A stretch of 13,727 nt of DNA from Pseudomonadota bacterium (lineage in GTDB: Bacteria; Pseudomonadota; Gammaproteobacteria; Steroidobacterales; Steroidobacteraceae), in the NCBI GenBank assembly GCA_947454665.1, contig CANGMU010000042.1, positions 1-13,727 on the forward strand, given 5' to 3'. The position numbers and the translations under genes were made by a program. The first letter of the stretch is position 1. Each line of letters starts with the position of its first letter. The notes beneath the pieces were generated by a model that ran no database searches, was not told where the DNA came from, and was given only the letters and a program-made list of their open reading frames with translations. Shown here one piece after another: positions 6,436 through 13,526 of the stretch.

Positions 6436-6866
6436 CGCGGATCGCCGGGCGAAACCGGCGCTCTCAACAACGCCTTGTTGCCAACCCGGCAGTTGTCACC
6501 GAACTGCTTGGCGGCCGATTCGCCTTCGGCCTGCAGCTCGCGGAGCTTGCCGTCGCGTTCCTTCCCGAGGGCCGCCTGTTCTGACTGAGGCGCCTTCTGG
6601 ATTTTGACCGCATATTGCGAGCGAACGCTGTCCGCCTGAATGCGGAACTGCTCACGCATCTCCGACTCGACCTTGTGGCAATCCTGGCTCAACACCACGC
6701 GATCGCGGTTCTGTGCCTTGCCAGAGGGACGCAGCGTGCGCTCCGTCGGCGGCCGCGCCGCATCGACGCCCGGTGGAGGAAGCGCCTGCGCCTGCACAGT
6801 ACCGGTCAGCACGGCAGCGCCAACGAGGGACAGCGACAGGATCCTGATGGGGTTGAAACGGCTCAT
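6432..6866 (-). CDS. Predicted secreted helical protein with two cysteines, unknown function
   Basis: I do not recognise a family. The 144-residue product starts MSRFNPIRILSLSLVGAAVL and continues TGTVQAQALPP. This is a clear Sec signal peptide with likely cleavage after VQA (about residue 26); there is no lipobox cysteine, so it should be periplasmic. A Pro-rich linker (29-50) leads to a charged, Gln/Glu/Lys-rich segment (about 52-125) that should be largely helical. The only two cysteines, C63 (SQDCHKVES) and C126 (GDNCRVGN), bracket this segment and could form a disulfide. The ATG at 6866 has GGAGG seven bases upstream. The longer frame reaching 7556 is antisense-free shadow inside the decarboxylase gene. 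The gene lies 20 bp after the ArnA decarboxylase gene on the same strand, so it looks like the last gene of the arn operon; a role in lipid A modification is inference only. Confidence 0.8.
   Translation of the reverse strand: MSRFNPIRILSLSLVGAAVLTGTVQAQALPPPGVDAARPPTERTLRPSGKAQNRDRVVLSQDCHKVESEMREQFRIQADSVRSQYAVKIQKAPQSEQAALGKERDGKLRELQAEGESAAKQFGDNCRVGNKALLRAPVSPGDPR
6443..6460. terminator. Weak hairpin after ygfZ
   Basis: CGCCGG (6443-6448) and CCGGCG (6455-6460) form a perfect 6-bp stem with the loop GCGAAA, starting seven bases after the ygfZ stop. No T-run follows, so it is at best a weak or factor-assisted terminator for ygfZ. It also lies inside the last codons of the convergent gene and may simply be coding sequence. 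Confidence 0.25.
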
Positions 6867-6886
6867 GTCGCGTCCTCCAGTGGGTG

Positions 6887-7930
6887 TCAGTCGGTCTTCG
6901 GCATGAAGTCGCCGCGGCGGACGTGGTACTTCAGCGTCTTGCGGATCGCCGTGTTGAAGTCCGTCGTCGGCTCCCAGCCCAGCTTTGCCTTTGCGCGATG
7001 CACAGCCGGAACGCGAGCCTGGATGTCCTGGTAGTACTTGCCGAAATAGGTCTGGCTTTCCACGGTCTCGACCGTCGCGGAGTCGGCCAGATGCGCGTAC
7101 TCCGGAATGTCGCGGAACGCGCCGATGACGGCCTTCGCAAGTTCCTCGACCGACACATCGTTCTTCGGATTGCCGATGTTGAAGATCTGGCGCGTGGCGC
7201 AGCCGTCCTTGTTCTCGATGATGCGGATCAGGCAGTCGATCGCATCGTCGATGTACGTGAAGGAGCGGCGCTGGCGGCCGCCGTCGACAAGACGGATCGG
7301 CTGTCCGTGGAACACGTTGGCGAGGAACTGCGTGAACACGCGCGAGCTGCCTTCCTTGGCCTCGTGGATATCGTCGAGGCGGGGACCGATCCAGTTGAAC
7401 GGACGGAACAATGTGTAGTCGAGGTTGTCGCGCACGCCATAGGCGAAGATCACGCGGTCCAGCAACTGCTTGGAATTGGCATAGATCCAGCGCTGCTTGT
7501 CGATCGGGCCATACACGAGGTTGCTCTCTTCCTCGTCCAGCACCGGGTCCGGGCACATGCCGTAAACCTCGGACGTCGACGGAAAGACGATGCGCTTGTT
7601 GTACTTCGCGCAGAGGCGGACGATCGCGAGATTGGCCTCGAAATCGAGTTCAAAGACGCGCAGCGGGTTCTTCACGTACTGCGTCGGGTTGGCGATCGCA
7701 ACGAGGGGGACGATGACGTCGCACTTGCGGACGTGGTACTCGATCCATTCCTTGTTGATCGTGATGTCGCCTTCGACGAATTTGAAGCGCGGCTTGCCGA
7801 GCACGGCATCGAGTTTGTTGTCTGCGATGTCCATGCCAAAGACCTCCCAGTCGGTCTTCGCGAGGATCGATTCGGTCAACGCACTTCCGATGAAGCCGTT
7901 GGCGCCGAGGATCAGTACCTTGAGGGACAT
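6887..7930 (-). CDS. arnA: UDP-glucuronate C4''-decarboxylase (ArnA dehydrogenase domain, stand-alone)
   Basis: This 347-residue protein matches only the C-terminal half of enterobacterial ArnA. It oxidatively decarboxylates UDP-glucuronate with NAD+ to UDP-4-keto-pentose, the first committed step of Ara4N synthesis. It is an extended short-chain dehydrogenase: the NAD motif GANGFIG is at 9-15, the catalytic FPSTSEVYG contains T119, S120 and E121, and the YxxxK pair is Y150/K154 (WIYANSKQLLDR). R222 in RQRRSFTYIDD corresponds to the ArnA-specific arginine (R619 in E. coli), and the S-E pair supports a decarboxylase over a plain epimerase. A TTG at 7966 would add 12 residues, but the ATG at 7930 has AAGGA eight bases upstream and begins MSLKVLILGANG. 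It follows arnD by 36 bp. Confidence 0.94.
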   Translation of the reverse strand: MSLKVLILGANGFIGSALTESILAKTDWEVFGMDIADNKLDAVLGKPRFKFVEGDITINKEWIEYHVRKCDVIVPLVAIANPTQYVKNPLRVFELDFEANLAIVRLCAKYNKRIVFPSTSEVYGMCPDPVLDEEESNLVYGPIDKQRWIYANSKQLLDRVIFAYGVRDNLDYTLFRPFNWIGPRLDDIHEAKEGSSRVFTQFLANVFHGQPIRLVDGGRQRRSFTYIDDAIDCLIRIIENKDGCATRQIFNIGNPKNDVSVEELAKAVIGAFRDIPEYAHLADSATVETVESQTYFGKYYQDIQARVPAVHRAKAKLGWEPTTDFNTAIRKTLKYHVRRGDFMPKTD

Positions 7931-7966
7931 GGCGTATTCCTTGAGTCTGGAAGTCGATTCAAACAA

Positions 7967-8860
7967 TCAGTCGATGGCGACGGCGAGGTTGCCGGAGCGG
8001 CCCGGCACGGTACCCTCGCGAACCACACGCCGAGGCAAGGCGGTGCGATCGAGGCCGGCCGCCAACTCACTCAGCGTCGTGAACGTATAGCCCTGCTCGC
8101 GCCAACCGGCGAGCAAGCGGTCGAAATCGGCGAGCAGGCGCCGGCCTTCGAGTTCGGCGTGGAGAGTATAGACGTGGTCACCCGGGGCAGCCGCTGTCAG
8201 CTTCAGCAACCAGCCGATAGGGTCCCTTCCCGCCTCGTCATCGCCACCGAGGATCTCGTCCAGCGTCGGCAAGGTGGTGGGAACCTGCAGGACATCCAGC
8301 GTGCGACCTCCGACGACCGGCAGGAAGGGCGTACCGCCGCGCGTGTCGGAAGCCAGCGTGAAACCCAGGTCTGCTTCAGCCAGCAGCGCCGCGTCGGGCA
8401 TCTGCCAACCAGCGGCGCCATGCACGGTGGGCCGGTATCCGAAGACTTCGGTGAAGCGGGCCACGGCCCGCTCCATTTCACGCCTCGCGAGGGCAGGTCC
8501 GCCGCGAGGCAAATCGTCCTGCCAGCGGGCATGGTCGAAACAGTGCACGCCGACCTCGTGTCCAGCCGCGGCAACGCCACGCAGGATGTCCGCGCAACGG
8601 CGACCGATATCCGGCCCGGGCAACAGCGTGCCGTAAAGCAAGGTCTTGAGGCCGTAATGCTCCAGCACTGATGTACGCGATACCTTGGACAGGAAACCCG
8701 GACGGAACACGCGCTTGATGGCGCGGCCCGTGTGGTCGGGACCCAGCGAAAACAGGAAGGTCGCCGGCGCTTCATGGCGACGGAGCACGTCGAGCAACGC
8801 CGGCACACCTCGGCGCGTGCCGTCGTACGTATCGACATCGACCTTCAGGACAAGTTTCAC
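7967..8860 (-). CDS. arnD: 4-deoxy-4-formamido-L-arabinose-phosphoundecaprenol deformylase
   Basis: ArnD removes the formyl group from undecaprenyl-phosphate-formamido-arabinose, producing the free-amine donor for ArnT. It is a polysaccharide-deacetylase-fold enzyme of 297 residues, the family's length. Visible are the metal-site motif KVDVDTYDGTRRGVP (D8, D10), the SLGPDHTGRAIKRVFRP block, the second motif GHEVGVHCFDHARWQ, AAGWQMPD, SDTRGGTPF, QVPTTLPTLDE and the C-terminal YTLHAELEG. These blocks align in order with E. coli ArnD and distinguish it from chitin or peptidoglycan deacetylases. The start is GTG, overlapping the stop of the formyltransferase gene as GTGA, with AAGG upstream. It sits between the two genes that replace bifunctional ArnA. 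Confidence 0.95.
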   Translation of the reverse strand: MKLVLKVDVDTYDGTRRGVPALLDVLRRHEAPATFLFSLGPDHTGRAIKRVFRPGFLSKVSRTSVLEHYGLKTLLYGTLLPGPDIGRRCADILRGVAAAGHEVGVHCFDHARWQDDLPRGGPALARREMERAVARFTEVFGYRPTVHGAAGWQMPDAALLAEADLGFTLASDTRGGTPFLPVVGGRTLDVLQVPTTLPTLDEILGGDDEAGRDPIGWLLKLTAAAPGDHVYTLHAELEGRRLLADFDRLLAGWREQGYTFTTLSELAAGLDRTALPRRVVREGTVPGRSGNLAVAID

Positions 8861-9792
8861 GAGGCAGCCTTCGTTGGAAGTTTCTGCGGTGCGACGAGCG
8901 AAGCGGCCCAGGTCGGAACATCGACGGCCTTGCCGTCGACCTCGATCTCCAGCAGGCGCAGCGTGTGACCATCACCGCAACGCGCATACAACCGACCGTC
9001 CAGCGCGAACAGCACGGGCCCTGGCGCAGCGGGCGCATCGACGGCAACGCACAGGCTGCGGAACACCCGAACGGTCACTGCATCGAAGTGCGTGCGCGCG
9101 GCCGGAAACGGCGGCGCCACCGCACGGATCAGGTTGTGGATTTCAGCTGCGGAACGGCTCCAGTCGATTTCGCCATCCTGGGGACGACGAGCACCGAAAT
9201 AGCTACCGGCCGCGAGGTCCTGGACGATGTCCGGCGCGGTGCCGGCGACGATGCCGGGCAGCGAACGGTGCAGCACGAGCTCTGCCGCGGGGCATACCTT
9301 GCGGAACACGTCGAAGGCCGTGTCATCAGGCAGGATCGGCACGGCCATCTGGTCGACCAGATGGCCGGCATCGGGCTTCGCCGTCATGCGGTGCAGGCTC
9401 GCGCCCGTGACCGTGGCGCCCTTCACCACCGCCCAGTTCACCGGAGCACGACCGCGAAACTGCGGCAGCAGCGAACCATGCATGTTGAAGGCACCGCGCG
9501 TCGCACAATCCAGCAGGGCCTGCGGGATCATCCGGCGGTAATAAAACGAGAACAGGAAGTCAGGCTTGAGGACGCGGACACGCTCGAGAAGCTCCAGCGA
9601 CTGGGCATCCTCGGACAGGTGCAGGGGCAAATCACGCTCCAAGGCAAATCGCGCAAGGCTGCCATACCACTGCGTCTCGCTCGGATCATCGGCATGCGAC
9701 GCAACGAGAAGAACCTGAATGCCTTGGGCCAGCAGCGTCGCCGTGCAGCGGATGCCGACGTCGCCGTAACCGAAGACGACCGCTGTCGTCAC
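8857..9792 (-). CDS. arnA: UDP-4-amino-4-deoxy-L-arabinose formyltransferase (ArnA N-terminal domain, stand-alone)
   Basis: This 311-residue protein corresponds to the N-terminal half of enterobacterial ArnA. It uses 10-formyl-tetrahydrofolate to N-formylate UDP-Ara4N before transfer to the lipid carrier. The catalytic triad of the formyltransferase fold is present: N103 and H105 in FNMHGSLLPQFRGRAPVNW and D141 in MTAKPDAGHLVDQ, within one residue of E. coli ArnA N102, H104 and D140. The C-terminal part (about 205-300) is the OB-fold-like subdomain seen in methionyl-tRNA formyltransferase relatives. The frame stops at residue 311 with no fused decarboxylase. The start is GTG, overlapping the arnC stop as GTGA. 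Methionyl-tRNA formyltransferase is a weaker alternative because of the arn context. Confidence 0.94.
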   Translation of the reverse strand: MTTAVVFGYGDVGIRCTATLLAQGIQVLLVASHADDPSETQWYGSLARFALERDLPLHLSEDAQSLELLERVRVLKPDFLFSFYYRRMIPQALLDCATRGAFNMHGSLLPQFRGRAPVNWAVVKGATVTGASLHRMTAKPDAGHLVDQMAVPILPDDTAFDVFRKVCPAAELVLHRSLPGIVAGTAPDIVQDLAAGSYFGARRPQDGEIDWSRSAAEIHNLIRAVAPPFPAARTHFDAVTVRVFRSLCVAVDAPAAPGPVLFALDGRLYARCGDGHTLRLLEIEVDGKAVDVPTWAASLVAPQKLPTKAAS

Positions 9793-10742
9793 GGCGTATT
9801 CCGCTCGTCACCGGGCGCGAGCACGGCCTCGATGCGGTACCGCGGTCTAGCCCTCACCTGCATGTAGATACGGCCGACGTACTCACCGAGCAGCCCGACG
9901 CCCGCCAGCAGGATGCCGATCAGGAAGAAGGCGATGGCGAACAGCGTGAACACGCCCTCCACTTCCGAACCCAGCATCAGGCGGCGCACGACGAGCAGGA
10001 CGAACAGCGCCAGCGACAGGGCCGACACCAGGGCACCCAGCAGCGAAAACACCTGCAAGGGCACGATCGAGAAACCGGTCATCAGGTCGAAGTTCAGACG
10101 CAGCAGCGAATAGAACGAATATTTGGACTCGCCAGCCTCGCGCTCTGCATGCGACACGCTGATCTCCGTCGGAGAACGCGCGAACAAATAGGCCAGCGCG
10201 GGAATGAAGGTGTTCATCTCCGGACAGGCATTCACCGCATCGACCACGTTGCGGCCATAGGCCCGCAGCATGCACCCCTGGTCGGTGATGTGGATGCGGG
10301 TCGTGCGCTCGCGGATGCGGTTCAGCATGCGCGACGGCAGCACGCGCCAGACACTGTCCTGGCGACCCGAGCGGATCGTGCCGACGTAGTCATGGCCCTT
10401 GTCCACTTCGGCGAGCAGGCGCGGAATCTCGTGCGGCGGATTCTGCAGATCGGCATCCAGCGTGATCACCACCTTGCCGCGGGATTGGGCGAAGGCCGCG
10501 AGGATGGCGTTGTGTTGGCCGAAGTTGCCGGCAAGCAGCACGACCCGCGTCACGTCCGCGCGCTTCTGGCACTGCTCTCTCAGCAGGGAGGCGGAACGGT
10601 CGCGGCTGCCGTCGTCGACGAACAGGATCTCGTAACTGCGCGCCATGCCGTCGAGCACCGGATAGAGCGCATCGAACAGCGAGGCCAGTCCGGCTTCCTC
10701 GTTGTAGACCGGAATGACGATGCTGACGTCAGGGATTCTCAT
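9789..10742 (-). CDS. arnC: Undecaprenyl-phosphate 4-deoxy-4-formamido-L-arabinose transferase
   Basis: ArnC moves formamido-arabinose from UDP to undecaprenyl phosphate at the cytoplasmic face of the inner membrane. It is a GT2-family enzyme of 317 residues. The glycosyltransferase core shows SIVIPVYNEE (7-16), FVDDGSRD (41-48), LAGNFGQHNAILAAF (70-84) and ITLDADLQNPP (93-103). The order NFGQHNA plus LDADLQNPP is typical of ArnC/DPM-like enzymes. Two transmembrane helices at about 229-252 and 264-288 anchor it, followed by GEYVGRIYMQVRARPRY. The frame opens earlier (10769), but the ATG at 10742 overlaps the arnB stop (ATGA), has GGAG eight bases upstream and starts MRIPDVSIVIPVYN. A dolichol-phosphate-mannose-like transferase would look similar; the neighbours decide for ArnC. 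Confidence 0.94.
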   Translation of the reverse strand: MRIPDVSIVIPVYNEEAGLASLFDALYPVLDGMARSYEILFVDDGSRDRSASLLREQCQKRADVTRVVLLAGNFGQHNAILAAFAQSRGKVVITLDADLQNPPHEIPRLLAEVDKGHDYVGTIRSGRQDSVWRVLPSRMLNRIRERTTRIHITDQGCMLRAYGRNVVDAVNACPEMNTFIPALAYLFARSPTEISVSHAEREAGESKYSFYSLLRLNFDLMTGFSIVPLQVFSLLGALVSALSLALFVLLVVRRLMLGSEVEGVFTLFAIAFFLIGILLAGVGLLGEYVGRIYMQVRARPRYRIEAVLAPGDERNTP

Positions 10743-11869
10743 CGCGCGTTCTCCGCCAGGATGCGGCACAGGACATCACAGACACGGTCGACGTCATTGT
10801 CCTGCATCGCCGGGAACAGCGGCAGGGTGACGGTTTCGCGTCCGATGCGCTCCGCATTGGGAAAATCGCCTTCCGCATAGCCGAGCTTGCGGTAATGGCT
10901 GAACAGATGGATGGCCGGGTAATGCACGCCGACGCCAATGCCCTGCGCCTTCATCAACGCGATGAAGCCGGCACGGTCGATCTTGAGCTGCGAGAGATCC
11001 AGCAAGGGCGCGAACATGTGCCAGCTGTGGCTGGCATCACCACGCGCCGGCAGGCGCAGGCGCGACTCACCGGCCAGTAGATCGAAATAACGACCGGCAA
11101 GCTCGCGGCGGCGGTCATTGAAACCATCGAGCAAGGGCAATTGCCCAAGCCCGACGCGTGCGGCGACATCGGTGAGGTTGGCCTTGCCGCCTGGCAGGCT
11201 CACTTCCATCGTGCCGTCGGCGTTGCGGTCGAGGCCATGGAACCGGTGCAGGTCGATCGCACGCAGTTCCGCCGGATCGTCGGCGACCAGCGCCCCGCCT
11301 TCCAGCGTCGTCATGTTCTTGTTCGGGTGGAAGCTGAAGCAGACCAGATCGCCCTGGGAACCGATGCGGCGACCCGGCAAGCCGGAACCAATGGCATGTG
11401 CAGCGTCTTCGATCACGCGCAGGCCGTGTCCGTCGGCGATGCCGTAGAGCCGTTCCATGTCCACCGGCAAGCCGGCGAAGTGGACGGGCATCAGGGCCAT
11501 CGTCGCAGGCGTGATCGCCCGTTCCACGGCATCGAGGTCGATGTTGCGCGTATCCAGGTCAACGTCGACGAACACTGGCCTTGCGCCGACCCGCGCGATG
11601 ACATTGGCGGTCGCGACAAAGCTCATGGCCGGCGTGATGACTTCGTCGCCAGGGCCGATCCCCGCCGCCAACAGCGCGATTTCCAGCGCAGCCGTGGCCG
11701 ACGTCATCACCTTAACCGGACGGCCGCCGACATAGTCGGACAGTGCGGACTCGAGCTGCGCCACGTTCGGCCCGGTCGCGAGCCAACCGCTGCGCAGCAC
11801 TTCAACGACGCCCTGGATCGTGGCCTCGTCGAGACTGGGTCGGGTGAACGGCAGGAAGGGCGTCGTCAT
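10739..11869 (-). CDS. arnB: UDP-4-amino-4-deoxy-L-arabinose--oxoglutarate aminotransferase
   Basis: ArnB transaminates the UDP-4-keto-pentose to UDP-Ara4N using glutamate and PLP. It belongs to the DegT/DnrJ/EryC1 sugar aminotransferases; length is 376 residues. The opening MTTPFLPFTRPSLDEATI and GWLATGP match the family. EDAAHAIG (154-161) contains the PLP-contacting Asp, and K184 in FSFHPNKNMTTLEGG is the Schiff-base lysine. NLTDVAARVGLGQL, DLLAGESR and the ending PLFPAMQDNDVDRV are also family-like. The frame is open further upstream, but the ATG at 11869 overlaps the arnT stop (ATGA) and has GGAG five bases before it. Other sugar aminotransferases share the fold; the operon supports ArnB. 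Confidence 0.95.
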   Translation of the reverse strand: MTTPFLPFTRPSLDEATIQGVVEVLRSGWLATGPNVAQLESALSDYVGGRPVKVMTSATAALEIALLAAGIGPGDEVITPAMSFVATANVIARVGARPVFVDVDLDTRNIDLDAVERAITPATMALMPVHFAGLPVDMERLYGIADGHGLRVIEDAAHAIGSGLPGRRIGSQGDLVCFSFHPNKNMTTLEGGALVADDPAELRAIDLHRFHGLDRNADGTMEVSLPGGKANLTDVAARVGLGQLPLLDGFNDRRRELAGRYFDLLAGESRLRLPARGDASHSWHMFAPLLDLSQLKIDRAGFIALMKAQGIGVGVHYPAIHLFSHYRKLGYAEGDFPNAERIGRETVTLPLFPAMQDNDVDRVCDVLCRILAENAR

Positions 11870-13515
11870 GGATGCTCCACGATCACGAATTCCGGGTATT
11901 CGGCAAGCACATGGATCCGCGCACCCAGCGCCTCCATCGGCGCAACGTGCTGGCGTCCGACGAGCGCCACGCCCTTGCCACCGGCGGACCACTCTCGCAC
12001 GAATGCCTCGAGGCCAAGCGGTTGCTGGCTGCCGTCCTTGTCGAACTGGAACTGCAGTTCACCGGTGTATTCCACGAGTCGGCAGATCTTGCCCACTTCG
12101 AAAGTCAGCGACTGTAGGTAGTTCCCCACGCAGTAGAACGGCGCACCGGCCGCGATCCGCGGAGCCAGTTGCGCCTGCGCACCGGGCGCACCCCGCAAGG
12201 TCGCCATCAGGTTCGAACCACCGAGGAACACCATCCAGCACAGGTACAGCCCCAGGCTCAGCGCCAGCAAAGCAGCCCGCGCCGCGTTGCGCCGCCAGCA
12301 CAGGAAGGCCAGCACCACACCCCCCGCCGCGCAAAACCCACCAGCCATCGCCCAGTACGACACGGCCAGATAGAAGGCCCGCTTCAAACTGTCAGGGGCC
12401 AGCTGCGTCAAGAGAACATGCGACCCGAGCAGCAACAGCGCCAGCACACCCGCCGCACCCAGCAGCACCGCGCGGGAGCGGGAAGACAGGCCGCGATCCA
12501 GTTCACGCCCCACCAACAAGGCCAGCGGTGGCATCGCGGGCATGATGTAAGGCGCGAGCTTCGAGCCGGACAGCGAGAAGAACACCACGACCACAACGCC
12601 CCAGACCGCCAAAGCCGTCGCCGGATCGAAGCGGCCCGTGCTTCGCGAGGCCATGGCCTGCCACGCTCCGCGCAGCATGTGCAGCGTCCAGGGCAAGGCT
12701 CCGACCGCGAAAACCGCGACGAAGAACCACCACGGTTCCTCGCGGTGATGTTCGTTCGTCAGGAAGCGCGTGAAGTGCTCGTGGACGAGGAAGAACCAGG
12801 CGAACCGCCCATCACGCAATCCGAGCGCGATGAGCCAAGGCAGACAGAGCACCGCGAACACCAGGACGCCCTTGCCGAGATGCAGACGACGCCAGATGCC
12901 GGTGTCCCGCCGCAGAAGACTGTAAGTCGCCAGGGCAAGGACCGGCACCGCACCGGCCACCAGGCCCTTCTGCAGGAATCCCAGGCTCACCGCGACCCAG
13001 CACCACAGCATCCAGCGGCGATTTTCGACCTCCGTCGCCCCTTCGCGCTGGGCCAACAGAAAGGCACACAGCGCCGCCGTCAGGAAAAAGGTCAGCCCCA
13101 TGTCGAGCAGGTTCAACTGCCCGACCGTCATGTACAGGGGAGTCGCCAGAAGGACCAGGGCTGCTGCATCACCAGCACGCGCGCCCCAGAGTTTCCGTCC
13201 CGTGACTTGCACGATCACCAGGCCGCCGATGCCGAGCGCGAGGTTCCAGAGGCGGGACACCCAGTCATCGATACCGAAGACGCGATAGGCGATCGCCGTG
13301 GCCCAGTACTGCAGCGGCGGCTTTTCGATGTAAGGCAGGCCATTCAGGTGCGGCACGACCCAGTCGCCGCCCACCAGCATTTCACGCGGAATTTCCGCGT
13401 AGCGTCCTTCGTCGGGCTGCACGAGATCGCGCCAGCCGTTGCTGAACAGCGTCAGCGCCACGACCAACACCAGCACGATCATCCGCCATCGCGAGTCCGT
13501 CCCGATCTGCTTCAT
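11866..13515 (-). CDS. arnT: 4-amino-4-deoxy-L-arabinose lipid A transferase
   Basis: ArnT transfers Ara4N from undecaprenyl phosphate to lipid A phosphates on the periplasmic side, lowering surface charge and polymyxin binding. The product is a 549-residue multi-pass membrane glycosyltransferase of the PMT/ArnT (GT83) type, essentially the E. coli length (550). The first periplasmic loop carries the catalytic-region motif PDEGRYAEIPREM (34-46), then GGDWVVPHLNGLPYIEKPPLQYW, closely matching E. coli. FFSLSGSKLAPYIMPAMPPLALL is another family block, and a soluble domain of about 120 residues ends the protein. Two ATGs are possible. The one at 13521 is only two bases from the AGGAG; the one at 13515 is eight bases away and is preferred. 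It follows murI closely and is the first arn gene. Confidence 0.95.
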   Translation of the reverse strand: MKQIGTDSRWRMIVLVLVVALTLFSNGWRDLVQPDEGRYAEIPREMLVGGDWVVPHLNGLPYIEKPPLQYWATAIAYRVFGIDDWVSRLWNLALGIGGLVIVQVTGRKLWGARAGDAAALVLLATPLYMTVGQLNLLDMGLTFFLTAALCAFLLAQREGATEVENRRWMLWCWVAVSLGFLQKGLVAGAVPVLALATYSLLRRDTGIWRRLHLGKGVLVFAVLCLPWLIALGLRDGRFAWFFLVHEHFTRFLTNEHHREEPWWFFVAVFAVGALPWTLHMLRGAWQAMASRSTGRFDPATALAVWGVVVVVFFSLSGSKLAPYIMPAMPPLALLVGRELDRGLSSRSRAVLLGAAGVLALLLLGSHVLLTQLAPDSLKRAFYLAVSYWAMAGGFCAAGGVVLAFLCWRRNAARAALLALSLGLYLCWMVFLGGSNLMATLRGAPGAQAQLAPRIAAGAPFYCVGNYLQSLTFEVGKICRLVEYTGELQFQFDKDGSQQPLGLEAFVREWSAGGKGVALVGRQHVAPMEALGARIHVLAEYPEFVIVEHP

Positions 13516-13526
13516 GCCCATGGCTC

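Noticed and set aside
6867..7556. Upstream extension of the secreted-protein frame into the decarboxylase gene
   Set aside because: The signal peptide and a GGAGG Shine-Dalgarno place the start at 6866. The upstream part is an out-of-frame reading of a real gene.
6884..8671. A 595-codon plus-strand frame opposite the ArnA decarboxylase gene and arnD
   Set aside because: It is antisense to two genes with complete catalytic motifs, and its composition is typical of a shadow frame.
8685..9867. Overlapping plus-strand frames opposite the formyltransferase gene
   Set aside because: They are antisense to a gene with an intact N-H-D catalytic set and show no family motifs.
13516..13521. First ATG of arnT at 13521
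   Set aside because: It lies only two bases from the AGGAG. The in-frame ATG six bases further on has ideal spacing.
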